From Pseudopithomyces maydicus (Eukaryota > Ascomycota > Dothideomycetes > Pleosporales > Didymosphaeriaceae), in contig JANTUC010000014.1 of NCBI GenBank assembly GCA_026873275.1, forward strand, positions 744,001-808,000: 64,000 bases of DNA, given 5' to 3'. This document shows, in pieces, positions 53,673 to 64,000 of this stretch. The notes beneath the pieces are model-generated. The model ran no database searches. It saw only the letters and a program-made list of their open reading frames with translations, and had not been told where the DNA came from. The stretch's first letter is position 1. The number at the start of each line of letters is the position of its first letter. Made by a program: the position numbers and the translations under genes.

Positions 53673-55406
53673 ATGTCGTCGCCTGAGATCACTACAGTCC
53701 ACGACAAAACGTCCGTGGACGAGAAAGATGTCAAACACTCCAAGACGATCGATGTCGGTGATGTCGACTCCATCGAGAAGGGCACTGCGCCCGCATTTTA
53801 TAGCAAAGTTTCCGTCTATCTCATGATGCTGTTTTCAGGTCTCGCGCTGGGCTCTGATGGGTATAATGCTGCGGTAATGAGCAACCTCAACCTTTTGTTG
53901 ACCGTCATATATCCCGAGACTCTGTCATCATCGATGAAAGCTCGGTTATCGAATGCTTTTTTGATCGGAATGATCGTGGGCATGGTAGGCTTTGGTGTTG
54001 TAGTTGATCAACTGGGTCGTAAAACAGGAGCTGTTTTAACCACACTTGTACGTACCATCATCTGGTAAAACCAAGCAATGATAATTGATCGTTTTTCAGA
54101 TCCTTCTTTTGGGTATTGCCTTGAGTACAGGAGCCAGTGGGACGTCACCACTGGGGCTATTCTGGATGCTCGTCGTTGCCCGTGGCATTGCGGGCGTTGG
54201 TGCTGGTGGCGAATACCCTGTAGCCGGTGAGCAACCTATGTGATACAATATCCGTAAATGTTGGCTAAGAAAATCTAGGTGCTGGTGCTTTAGAGGCTTC
54301 GGATGAAGCAGGCCACTTCCGGAAGCGACGAGGTTTCCTTTTCGCCATGGTCGCCGATCTTGCAGCTGGTCTAGGATACTGCTTTGGGGCTCTAGTGCCA
54401 CTTCTGCTTTTGCTGTGTGTCAACCAAAGAGTCGACAAGTACCACATTGTCTGGCGAACTGCTCTCGCACTGGGCGCGATACCGCCTCTCTCGATCTTCT
54501 ATTTCCGCATGCGCATGAAGGTCTCAACTGCTTATCGCAAATCAGCCCTCCGAAAGCAGCGTACACCTTACGTACTCATCGCGAAGAAATACTACCGCAG
54601 ACTCTTCGGTGCTGCACTTGGATGGTTCTTGTACAACTGGATTTCAATCCCCTTCGGCATATTTGGCTCAACTATCGTTGCACGAATGAACCCCAACAAC
54701 TCACTGATTCAGAACCTTGGCTGGGGGTTGTGCTCAATGCATTCTATCTTCCCGGGCCGTTCATTGGGGGTTACTTGTCCGATAAAATTGGCCGGCGAAA
54801 GACGCAGTGCCTTGGTTACACTCTCCAAGCAATTCTTGGATTTGTCCTCGGTGGAGCCGGAACTCAGATCCAGACCGTATTCCCGCTATTCATTGTTCTG
54901 TATGGTATCTTTCTCACCTTGGGAGAGGTCGGACCTGGAAGGTAAGCACATGGCAATAGTTTCGTGATGGAAATATCTAACTAGTCCCTCAGTACCGTCG
55001 TCATCACAGCCACGGAGCCATTCCCCACATCTGTGCGTGGTCACACAATGGGATTCATCTCTGCCTGCTCCAAAGCCGGTGCTGCTATTGGCACTGAAGT
55101 AAGCTATAGTCCAAAGTGTTCTTGACAGAAGAAGCTAACATCGAGCAGGTATTCACTGCGATTATGGCCTCATACACTGATGCTAATAAGTCGAACCAAG
55201 TCGCATTTTTGGTGGGATCTGCCTTCGCTGTTTTAGGTGCCCTCAATGCATGGTTTGTCATACAAGATGGCTCCAAAGTGCTTGACAACGAAGATGAAAT
55301 CTGGAAGGACTATCTCACTGCTAACGGATGGGATGCCAATTGGGGTGATCATGAGACCGAGGATCCCGCTAAAACCCGAAACCAGGAACTTCTTCCCACC
55401 TCATAA
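53673..55406 (+). CDS. MFS transporter, GIT1/phosphate-type, apparent frameshift
   Basis: MFS protein related to glycerophosphodiester (Git1) and phosphate permeases. Exons: 53673-54047, 54100-54226, 54279-54941, 54993-55098 and 55149-55406. Motifs are DQLGRKTGAV (loop 2-3), GIAGVGAGGEYPVAG in helix 4, SDKIGRRKTQ (loop 8-9) and TEPFPTSVRGHTMGF in helix 11. The acidic N-terminus is cytosolic. In exon 3 the frame switches at a run of five G near 54723-54727. Upstream reads IQNLGWG and downstream reads VVLNAFYLPGPFIGG, the natural continuation; a sixth G would join them. No splice sites fit there. A start at 53616 is possible. Confidence 0.87.
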
Positions 55407-55920
55407 GTGAATAGCTTGGGTTTGGACTGATCATTCATTTTGATTGTATCGACATCGGATGGGCAGATGGAGAGGGATGCTGGTATTCAAAGATCCAAAG
55501 CAACATTTGACACAAGCCAATGCGACATCTTCTTTAACATGGAACTTGATTCGACCCAAAGCGATAATACCCTCACGCAAGCGCCTAGATCTATAGAGAT
55601 GTCAACATAGATACAGTTCGTCGTGACTGGAACAAAGCTATATCAATTTCGGTGAAGTCAGAGCTCAGCGATCTTACAACCTTAGATAAATCAACCGAGC
55701 CGCAATTGGAGGCTTTCATGGACGCCATTGCTCTTCAATTCCACTCAACCGTAATGCAAAGTTCTATGATAAGCAAACTCATACATCTGGATTAAATCAG
55801 CAGAATTCAAACAGATCAGCCAAAGAACTAGCATATATTTATCAACGAACAGGCAATCTCATTGGGTATCATAAATCCTACACCTAACTCCCCCTAGACA
55901 AAAAGGAAATCCACGGCCCT
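55407..55920. other. Convergent intergenic region
   Basis: AT-rich 3' region between the GIT-like transporter and the P450 gene. No gene seen. Confidence 0.5.
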
Positions 55921-57607
55921 CTAAGCCAGTATCTGTTCTCTCTCCAACATAGGAAACTTCGTGCGTCTTGTAATCCTCACGTTAAAATCGTGCACCACCA
56001 TGATAGCCAGCGACTCCACATGAAGCGGCCTCTTGCTATCCACAATCGCAAAATCAAACCTCCTCATCAACTCTACGAACAACTTGCGCACCTCCATATA
56101 TGCAATCCCCTTCCCCATGCACTGGAACTTGCCCGCGCCGAACACAAGATCAAGCGTTGACCTCATGCGGCCTAGCCTGTAACCGTCTTCCTCCTCGGCT
56201 GCCTCCAACCACCGCTCTGGGCGGAAGCAATCTGCGTCCGGGCCAAAGACAGCCTGAGACCGGAGGACGCCCGGGACGTTGGCGCCGACTTGAGTCCCGG
56301 GTGGGACGAGGTAGCCGCAGACGGTGTCGGGCGTGGCGGGCGATAGCTTAGAAGGGGAGACGGACGGGGGTGCATGCGCATTGCCTCACGCATGACTGCG
56401 TCCAGGTAAGATAGGGAACGGCTCTCAGCGTCTGAGGCGGTGGGGTAGCTGAGGGATCCTGATGAGGTGGCGAGATCGATTTCTTGCTGGAGGGCCATGT
56501 ATGCTGGGGGGCAGGTAAGCAGGCAGAGCATGACCATGCGGCTCCAGTTTGAGGTTGTGTCTGAGCCAGCGATGCTAGATTACACGTGTTAGTTTTTCCG
56601 TTTGAATGACGATGGGAGCGATGCATTGCTTACATGTGGATGTATACTTGTTGCATAAGCTCATCTCTCGTCATGCCGCTCCTGATAAACTCCTGCATCA
56701 TATCATTCTTCGGCTTAGCATCCGGCGCTGTCCTCCGATCCACAAGACTCTTTGCGAAACCGAACAGGATGCCAAAGCCGACCTTGTCACCTTCCTTTGG
56801 TACGAGAAGGTTAAACGGCCACTTTGATCGCAGGCCAGAGAGCCAAGGAACGAGGCCCGCGACAGTGACCATCCGCAAGGATAGGTCATTAATCTGCGTC
56901 ATGCGGCCTACATCCTCGTCTGTTTGTAAGAACCCGAAAGGCTCGCCGAAAGCAAAACCACCAAGGCAGTCGAGGGCGTAGAAGTGCATCTTCTCACCAA
57001 AGTTCATGACACGTGCAGATGTTTCATTGCGACGGCCTTCAGCGGTAGGATTGGTAGACGTCCGGTTGGTAGCGTACTTCCTATCAATGAGGTCGATCAA
57101 CCGTGAAATCTGGTTGTCGACCATAGGCTGCACGTCGACGGAGTACGCAGTTCCCATCTTCGCCCTCAAAGCTTTGTGCTTGGCTGGATCGCGCTGCGAA
57201 GCAACGTGTGGGTCGCCTTCAGTCACGCGTCCAGCATCGTATGCGGGGCCTTTGGTATATTGCGATCGAACGCCAGAAATCCTTCTGAGCTCGTCGGGGT
57301 CCGAGCAGAGGAGCAGGTTTGGACCGATGCGCACTAGATCGCCATATTTGTTCCCAGCGTCGACCATGCAGGGGAAGAGGTTTCCGAACCATGCATGTCT
57401 CAACAGCCAGAAGATGGAGAAATGTGCGGATCGTGGGCCGGGGACGTGTGATAATCTTCTCCACGACTGGAATTCGTATATTGTGAGTATGATAAAAGAA
57501 AGGATGACGACAGCGAGGAATGCTGATAGTGACAGCCCTCGGGGGTTCTCTGTGACATTTGACAAAGAGCGTGCCACAGAGGCAAGAATGGAAGATTGGT
57601 CAGACAT
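55921..57607 (-). CDS. Cytochrome P450 monooxygenase (pisatin demethylase-like), apparent frameshift
   Basis: Microsomal-type heme monooxygenase of about 542 residues. Exon 1 is 57607-56634 and exon 2 is 56574-55921; the intron is 59 nt with a GTAAGC donor. An N-terminal membrane anchor (LSAFLAVVILSFIILTIYEF) is followed by the hinge VPGP. The I-helix IIAGSDTTSNW spans the intron. The K-helix ExxR is in MREAMRMHP. Then comes VCGYLVPPGTQVGANVPG, the PERW motif in CFRPERWLEAA, and the heme loop FGAGKFQCMGKG with ligand Cys. Between MRMHP and the rest the frame breaks at a five-G run on the plus strand (56366-56370); one more base rejoins it. The reaction is unknown; such P450s often serve detoxification or secondary metabolism. 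Confidence 0.88.
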
Positions 57608-59035
57608 GGTACTCTGAGATAGATGATATGTAACTCAGGACGATCCAGAACGAGATGCTCTACAGGAAAACATATAGATACTTGGGATAAGTACCATTAT
57701 GAATATGCAGAGGTAATAGGTGCCTGTCGCACATCTTTCCAGACACAGCAACACCGGCGCAGACAGGTGTGCACCAGACCCACAACGATCTCATCCGATT
57801 TCTGAATCTGCCTCGTTCTTGCATCAATCGTCACTGTTTCTATTTGGAGTTACACAAGGGTTCTTCGCCAAACCTAGGTGTATACCTGGGAAAATGTATC
57901 ACGATCAGATCTCGGACATGTAAACCCAGGATTTGAGATACATCACAGAGGGCTAGCCACATGGGGTAAAATTGACTGCCATGTCTACACCGTATGAGGA
58001 TGGTGCGAGAGTTTAAGGGCGGCACGTGTGGCGCTGCATATCGAAGCGTGGCGATCGACGCGCGAGTATGGGGGCCAGTGCTCGCGTGGTGAGGGCAGGA
58101 TGGCTGACTGGGTACAGCAGCTGATAGGTTGGGCGTAGGGCATCTTTGATTTGATTGCAGTGTATGAACTAGGTGCACTGCCTCTGCTAGCTGGTTGAGC
58201 TCCTCCATTGTGATTGACAAGGACCTCGGGAGGTAGCCTTCTAACTGTCTAGCAGGCCAGAGTAGCGCAAGGCTTCCCAACGGGCCGTTCCTTATGAATT
58301 TAGAAACATCAATAGGCGCCATTCATTCACATCGCCCTGTGGGCCATATTTCCCCAACCCCTGGTCGATTCCAAGATCTAAGGCGGATTCGATATTTGCG
58401 CCCGTAAGCGAGCTGGGATGTCCTCGCGACTAGAAACGCGCTTGTGGGGAATTCTCCGACTCCAGTCCCGCGGTTAATCTGATCAGCACGTTTTGGACCC
58501 CAATTCAGCTCTGACTTTTACAATCCCGTGCGTTTTTCCGCGGGGACTAGACGCGCTACCAGCTTGGTGCGCGCTGAAAGTCGGTGGATAGGTACATCAC
58601 AGCCCCGGATCTAGTGTACCGGTACAACGTTATCAGGCACCCAGGGCACATCGTGAGGATACTACTGGTCTGAGTGCCCCGTGTGCCGCGCCCACGGCTC
58701 GGGGTGTGTATGGGCTGGGGTATCATACCAGTGTGTGTGTCTATTCCTGGAGCCTCATTGGATCCAGTGCAAGGCTGTGCGACATACTTGAGAGATCGGC
58801 GAATTTACCGTATGCTTCGATGCACAGCTGACATTCCGTGCTTCGATACCGATTCCAGGCTCCGATGTTTTGGTGAAATTGTAGAAGTACCCCGACTACA
58901 TATTCTGTACCTGAATCCGTCAGGCCCTCCTCTCACATCAGCATTGACCACGAGTTTCTTCCTTCGCGTTGCGGTTCAAAGTGTATTTGAGCGCTTGCTG
59001 TCCCACTCTTGTGTGTTTCTTCCAACGACGTACCA
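57608..59035. other. 1.4-kb divergent intergenic region
   Basis: Between the P450 gene (minus) and the rhodopsin-domain gene (plus). A 160-codon minus-strand frame at 57840-58322 has no recognised domain and is not called. Nothing else supported. Confidence 0.5.
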
Positions 59036-60413
59036 ATGGCGATGGTTTCACCCTCGATGTCTCCTGCTGAGACTGCTGCGCTCTACCACACAACCAAAGA
59101 GCTGATCTCGGAGCATGCCTTCAAGGTTCGTCGGCCCGAATCTGACCATCTGACTGACAATACTAATTTTTCATTATGTAGATTACCTTATGGGTTGGTG
59201 TTGGCATTTGCGCCACAGTATGCTTCCTGCGCTTCTGCGTACGATTCATGTGCTTTCGGCGCCTCTTTGTTGAGGACTACCTCATGGTCGCTGCGATGGC
59301 TGTTCTCATCGCAATAGCCGTTGTGGCCCAGGTTTATCTAGGGGATCTGTACGAGCTTCTACATGTGCAGAACATGCTGAAGGCACCCGGCCCGGACTTC
59401 ATCAACCAGATGGGTCGAGGGCTCAGGGGAGATGCTATTGTCATTGTCATGAGCATCATCGGCTTGTGGCTTATCAAGCTGAACTTCCTACTTCTGTTCT
59501 ATCGCATCGGGAACAAGATTCAGTCGTACAGAATCACCTGGTGGGTTGCGCTCGTTCTAGTGATGAGCTGTGGAGTCATCAACTTGGGGATGGTTCCGTA
59601 TGATTGTATGCTGGGCGATTTCATGCACATCAGTGTGGTGTGCGCTCAGGAGTCGCGTGTGCACCAAATCTACACACTCTACATTGTGTCGGTTTCGATT
59701 GACGTGCTATCCGATCTGATCAGTAAGTTCATTCAGCTGACAGCCTTTGACCTGTAAACTAATCGCATCGCCACAGTCATGGCTTTCCCCATCTTGATCG
59801 TTTGGAACACAGGCCTCAACCTCCGTCAGAAAATCGTTCTCTCGAGCGTGTTCTTACTCGTTGGTTTCACAATTGGTGTCACTGTCGTACGAGGCAGCAT
59901 CTTCGGTGGCGTGTACAAAGCGGTCACAGAGACCAACCGCTCGGTCATTGACTCATCCTGGATGCTCTTTTGGTGGTACATTGAATACGTCGTTTGTAAG
60001 CTCACTCCTTGGAAATCATGTTCTATCAGCGACTAATTTGCACCGCAGCTTTTGTCATCGCCTGCTTCGTCTCCTTCCGTTCGCTCTGGACGAGCAATCG
60101 GGAGCAGCGATCCGCTAGCTATCGCAAGCAAGAAGCCGAAAAGATGCGCATCCTCGAAATGGCCCGACAGAACCCCTCAGGCGGCAGCAGCGACGGCAGC
60201 GTCAAGAGCAAGTGGAAGAAATTCCACGACGATCTACTGACCACTTTCGCCGATCTGGAGGGCACGACTCACCAAGACGAGTCTTTCCTCCAGCTTCAAC
60301 CGCACCTCGCGACCATGGATCTTGATTTCTCTATATTTGGGAAGAGCCCTAGCATCGGTTCGGTTAGCGACGATGGCAAGTTCACGAGGCAGGATTCAGC
60401 AACTCAGTCTTGA
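59036..60413 (+). CDS. Fungal rhodopsin-domain (PTH11-like) integral membrane protein
   Basis: Seven-helix membrane protein of the fungal rhodopsin-domain family, which includes PTH11-like receptors; 404 residues. Exons: 59036-59125, 59182-59722, 59777-59995 and 60049-60413, all with consistent phases. The N-terminal extracellular part is short and lacks a CFEM domain. Helices include WVGVGICATVCFLRFCVRF, YLMVAAMAVLIAIAVVAQV, IIGLWLIKLNFLLLFYRIG and WWVALVLVMSCGVINLG. The loops carry two cysteines (YDCMLGD and VVCAQES) that could pair. The typical RxxVEDYL reads RRLFVEDYLM. The cytosolic tail (about 110 residues) is charged and Ser-rich. Ligand and pathway are unknown. Confidence 0.85.
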
Positions 60414-60899
60414 TTTTTGTTTCCATCCTGGAATAGGTCGGGGGGATGTGGCCAGGGATGAGGAGCCGTGAACGCACTAGATAGACTAATGCGCGGCTGA
60501 AACTAAGATGTACATAAAAATAACACCCGAACTGAACTACAAGGATTATGCCATGAATTTGACGATACCCACACACAAGACTTTGTGCGCTTGCGTTTGT
60601 GCAGCAGTAGATCCACTTTCCAATGGGTCGTGCCTCTCTAGCGTAGCATGTAGAACTCCGACTTAAGCGCGCAAGGCTGTGCAGGACCCAGGTACCCGCG
60701 GACACTGATTACCCACGTGTTTTGCCGTCCTCCACACTTTATTGCTCCTGCCTCTTTTGATCCGAGCGTCCCTGCGTCTCGCTTCCTTCCGCTGCATCCC
60801 GATCACTATTTCCCGACGACGTGCAGTATGTATTGGAGGCCTTGAACACTCCGTGCTGAACTTACATACATACATCCGTGAGCCCCATTCGAACCGAGC
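60414..60899. other. Spacer and promoter of SDR gene
   Basis: 486 bases; 3' UTR of the receptor-like gene and promoter of the SDR gene. No coding sequence seen. Confidence 0.5.
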
Positions 60900-62043
60900 A
60901 TGTCTGAGTACCTCAATTCCTGGACCATCGCTGCAGGCCTCGTTCTCATCACCGCCTCTTGTTTCATCATGCCTGAATTTCGCGAAATGGCCAAGGTCAC
61001 CCTGTTTGGGTCTGGCAACAAGGGCGGCGCTGCTTTCACACCTTCAAAAGATATTCCTTCGCTGGCTGGAAAGGTTGTGCTCATCACGGGCGCGGCGGGA
61101 GATCTCGGTCGACAGACGGCCATTGAGCTTGCAAAATATGGACGACCGGCGCGCTTGTACGTAGCAGATTTACCAGTCGACGAGGCTGCGAAAAAAGCAC
61201 TTGTCGATCGTATCAAGCAGGAGGCGTACAACGACGGCGCTTCAACCACAAAAACAGATACCACGGAGCCAGAAACAGAGGTTCGCTTCCTGGACTTGGA
61301 CCTCACCTCCTTCGAGAGCATTCGCGCCTGTGCGGCGGAATTCGTGGCCAAGGAGGAACGACTAGACATCCTCGTCCTGAACGCAGGTATAATACGCGTG
61401 GCCAAAGGCACAACCAAGGAAGGCTACGAAGTCCATTTCGGCCTCAATTACCTCGGACACGCGCTGTTGGCAAAGCTACTCACCCCAACCCTGGTCAAAA
61501 CATCAAGTCAGCAATCAGGATCCGAACCACGCATCGTAGTCGTCTCAAGCGAAGGCCACGCTATGGCGCCCAAGGGCGGAATCCAATTCGACAAGCTCAA
61601 GACCGAGTGTGCTGCCATGGTCCGTATTCACCTCTCTCGCCCCCGAAACCCTATACTAACATCCCCAGGACTACTCCCAACGCTACGGCCAGAGCAAACT
61701 CGCTCTCATCCATCTCGTGCGCCAACTTTCCAAACGCCACCCCGAGTTCAAGATCGCGGCCGTGCATCCAGGCAGAATTCTAACCGGTATGGCGACCTCC
61801 CTGAAGAAGGAGAGTTTTCTTGTTCGGATCACAGCGCCAATTGCGCCGTATTTCTGCGTGCCTGTTTCGGTCGGGATTATGAATCACCTATGGGCGGCGA
61901 CTAGTTCGGATGTGGTGAGTGGGAGCTACTACGAGCCGGTGGGGGTGCCGGGGAAGGAGTCTGCTTTGGCAAAGGATGAGGGCTTGTCTGGGAAGTTGTG
62001 GGATTGGACGGAGCAGCAGTTGGAGGGTGTTCAGTTGCTGTGA
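60900..62043 (+). CDS. Membrane-anchored short-chain dehydrogenase (retinol dehydrogenase-like)
   Basis: SDR of 364 residues. Exon 1 is 60900-61619, the intron 61620-61668 is 49 nt, and exon 2 is 61669-62043. An N-terminal hydrophobic helix (WTIAAGLVLITASCFIM) suggests an ER or lipid-droplet anchor. The cofactor motif is VLITGAAGDLGRQ, followed by LDLDLTSFESI, LVLNAGI (NAG) and NYLGHALLAKLL. VVVSSEGHAM holds the catalytic Ser. After splicing, DYSQRYGQSKLALIHL gives the YxxxK pair. VHPGRILTGM follows. All catalytic residues are present, so it should be active; probable substrates are hydrophobic alcohols or ketones. Start ATG at 60900 precedes the anchor directly. Confidence 0.92.
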
Positions 62044-62460
62044 GAGGGAAAGGTGGAGAAGTGCCTGGTGATTGGGAACGGTGAAAAATGGTGCTTCTGG
62101 TAACTGGTGTTGCTTTATTTGTTGTACGACTTAGCCTGGTAGATATTATGTATTTGTGTTCGATAATGTCCTTACTCGGAACTATCATTGATGTGATATG
62201 GTCAGATTTTGAAGCGCTGTGGCTGAAAAGAATGTACTGTACCATCATCTAGGTGCCTTGCACGGATTGGGAATGATAAACCCAATATTTGCTGTCCCGG
62301 ATGAGTCAGCTACAACTCACAGTATATGCACATTCCGGCTATCAATCGTATATCTTCTTCACCATGTTGTAGTAAAATAATTTCCCACTAATGGTCGTTT
62401 GTGAATCTATGAATCTTAAGTCGCAGCATAAATAAAGCCACAACTAACCATGAGCAAGCT
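62044..62460. other. Convergent intergenic region
   Basis: 3' UTRs of the SDR gene and the NACHT/ankyrin gene. No gene seen. Confidence 0.5.
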
Positions 62461-64000
62461 CTAGATTTCATGAAACGATAAACTTCGCTTTGAATTTTCT
62501 GAAATCAGTTCGTCATCGGCATTTCGTTTGTTCTTGTTCCTGACTGGCAGATTTCTTGGGTCAAGATCATCTTGCTTCCCACCACCTGCTTTCTTGAGCA
62601 TCTGCATGATGTCTTCGAGGATGCTCACACCAGCAGGGCACCATTCCGTAGTACGGTCCTTCAGCGCAAGACTCCACGCAGATTCGCCCTCGTGATCACA
62701 GAGATTAGGGTCGGCGCCAAAGTCGAGGAGCTTCCGAACAGTAGCGTCATTTGCTTCTTCCACTGCGAAGTATAGTGGCGAACGCCCTTGAGCGTCTTGG
62801 TCGTTGACATTGGCACCCCTATCGACAAGCAGTTGAATCAGTGAATCAAAATTGACCTTCTCGCCAGGGATATGATTCAGCCAACCGGAAACAAATGATA
62901 GTGGTGACTGACCAGCTACTTTCAGCGATTGCCCAGATTGAAGACGGATTTTGATTTTAGATTTGTCGGGAACCCGAACCGACACATCGGCACCGGCAGC
63001 AATCAATGACATGGCTTGTGGTACGTTTCGAGTGTAAACCGCGTTGAGGAGGGGCGTAAAGCCTTTCTTCGCTGCAAGGTCGACGTTCGCATTGTGCTCG
63101 ACTAGAATAGAAATGCATTCCTCGTGGACCCCTACTGAGGCGAGGAGGAGAGGAGTTTGAAGGCTGCGGTCTGTAGCATCTACCTTAGCTCCACGCGACA
63201 ATAGTTTTCGAACAATTCCGGGCCGCCCTCTAACGGCCGCACAGTGCAACGCAGTTCGTCCACTATAATCAGCGCAATTGACATCGGCACCACGATCGAG
63301 TATGAGATCGACCGTAGATTCGTGACCTCCCCAGGCCGCATCCATTAATGCTGTAACACCTGAAAAGTCTTGTGATGATAGCTCCCACCAGCCTTCTTCG
63401 AGGAGCGCTTCCACGACATTGCGAAGTCCAAAATGAGCTGCGAGCTGTATACTTGTCATGCCCTGTCGAGCTGACAACTGAAAGCCTGCATCTTCCACGT
63501 GGTCTGGTCGCCTAAGAAAGTCCAAGACCCCGGGATGTGTAGTTTCGAGATTTGAGGCATGCTCACCCCAATACCTAAGGGCGTAGGAGTAGAAGGCTTT
63601 CCCATGCTCGGAAATGTTTTTGTCATGACTGCTATCCGTTCCGAGTAAAGCATGTAAATTTTTGACAGAGCTATTGTTGACTTTCGCATCGGGGCTTTCA
63701 GGACGACTAGATTTTTCTACGTGTATATCAAAAGACAAACACGTAGTGCATATAGCTGTTATTTGGCTCTCGGCGCCGGTAACCCATTTATGTAGATTTC
63801 GTTGGAAGAACTCTCGAGCCGTGTGGTGAACCAGCCTCACTACAGAACTGCCTTCATCAACAATGGCCAAGCCTATGCACGCGGATATGATATCTTCTGC
63901 ATCGGACATGTTAGTTGCGTCGAAAGCAGGCTCTCCAACCTCTACGGCTAGTGCCTCTTGCAGCTCTGTCATAGTCATTGGCCTCAGAGCAAAAGCAAGC
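62461..64000 (-). CDS. NACHT/STAND ankyrin-repeat protein, C-terminal part; 5' end beyond window
   Basis: C-terminal half of a fungal NLR-like protein. The frame stays open to the right edge, reading LAFALRPMTMTELQEALAVE, a segment that normally follows a NACHT NTPase domain. Next come VRLVHHTAREFF, the usual winged-helix-like part, and a linker. From about 180 residues inside, at least seven ankyrin repeats follow, for example GVTALMDAAWGGHESTVDLI, SGRTALHCAAVRGRPGIVRK and GRSPLYFAVEEANDATVRKL. The tail is polar and Lys/Asn-rich. Such proteins act in non-self recognition and programmed cell death in fungi; the effector domain lies outside the window. The ATG at 63978 is internal and is not the true start. 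Confidence 0.88.
   Translation of the reverse strand, partial: LAFALRPMTMTELQEALAVEVGEPAFDATNMSDAEDIISACIGLAIVDEGSSVVRLVHHTAREFFQRNLHKWVTGAESQITAICTTCLSFDIHVEKSSRPESPDAKVNNSSVKNLHALLGTDSSHDKNISEHGKAFYSYALRYWGEHASNLETTHPGVLDFLRRPDHVEDAGFQLSARQGMTSIQLAAHFGLRNVVEALLEEGWWELSSQDFSGVTALMDAAWGGHESTVDLILDRGADVNCADYSGRTALHCAAVRGRPGIVRKLLSRGAKVDATDRSLQTPLLLASVGVHEECISILVEHNANVDLAAKKGFTPLLNAVYTRNVPQAMSLIAAGADVSVRVPDKSKIKIRLQSGQSLKVAGQSPLSFVSGWLNHIPGEKVNFDSLIQLLVDRGANVNDQDAQGRSPLYFAVEEANDATVRKLLDFGADPNLCDHEGESAWSLALKDRTTEWCPAGVSILEDIMQMLKKAGGGKQDDLDPRNLPVRNKNKRNADDELISENSKRSLSFHEI

Noticed and set aside
57840..58322. 160-codon minus-strand frame starting MAPIDVSKFIRN
   Set aside because: No recognisable domain, low-complexity middle, and no splice partners; kept as intergenic.
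1..64000. tRNA, rRNA or CRISPR-like arrays
   Set aside because: No tRNA B-box in suitable context and no spaced direct repeats; the repeats present are simple tandem arrays.

Overview
The window is nuclear DNA of a filamentous ascomycete (Pezizomycotina, most likely Dothideomycetes; the class is an inference from gene content, not proven). Evidence is the dense short GT-AG introns (about 45-70 nt, often with CTAAC/CTGAC branch sites), monocistronic genes on both strands, and fungus-specific families: RTA1, Zn2Cys6 regulator, DUF1996 and DUF2306 proteins, CorA-like proteins, an LsdA-type protein, a PTH11-like rhodopsin-domain protein, NACHT-ankyrin protein and small secreted cysteine proteins. 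No tRNA, rRNA, CRISPR or intact transposon was recognised.

Layout. 1-11.4 kb: mostly housekeeping: DDI1 (cut by the left edge), a GNAT acetyltransferase, an RTA1 protein, RRP8, and a metallophosphoesterase-like protein that has lost nearly all its metal ligands. 13.6-19.1 kb: secreted class II heme peroxidase, CorA-like membrane protein, MFS sugar transporter, and a six-cysteine secreted protein. 20.2-32.9 kb: Zn2Cys6 regulator whose zinc cluster is encoded over three exons, FHIT-like HIT hydrolase, a STEEP1-like protein, a Cdc4-type myosin light chain, a 79-residue membrane protein, and HRQ1. 33.9-38.3 kb: two tiny secreted two-cysteine peptide genes of the same architecture, then an intronless 790-residue orphan. 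39.1-48.4 kb: two DUF1996 paralogues enclosing an SDR, a DUF2306 membrane protein and an LsdA-like ferritin-fold protein. 48.5-62 kb: transporter/enzyme-rich accessory stretch (sugar-type MFS, intronless bacterial-looking CocE/NonD hydrolase, GIT-like MFS, P450, PTH11-like receptor, SDR). The right edge cuts a NACHT/ankyrin protein.

Main observations. (i) Five conserved genes (GNAT, RRP8, STEEP1-like, GIT-like MFS, P450) each carry one apparent -1 frameshift, and in all five the break lies at a run of exactly five C or G that would restore the frame as a run of six; this suggests systematic homopolymer undercalls rather than five pseudogenes. (ii) Two neighbouring signal-peptide-plus-two-cysteine mini-genes at 34.0-35.0 kb are the best candidate for an undescribed secreted-peptide system. 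(iii) The pseudoenzyme-like phosphoesterase at 10.5-11.4 kb. (iv) An 8-nt micro-exon in a DUF1996 gene and an ATG-only first exon in the light-chain gene. Exon coordinates below were derived by hand from splice signals and reading-frame continuity.
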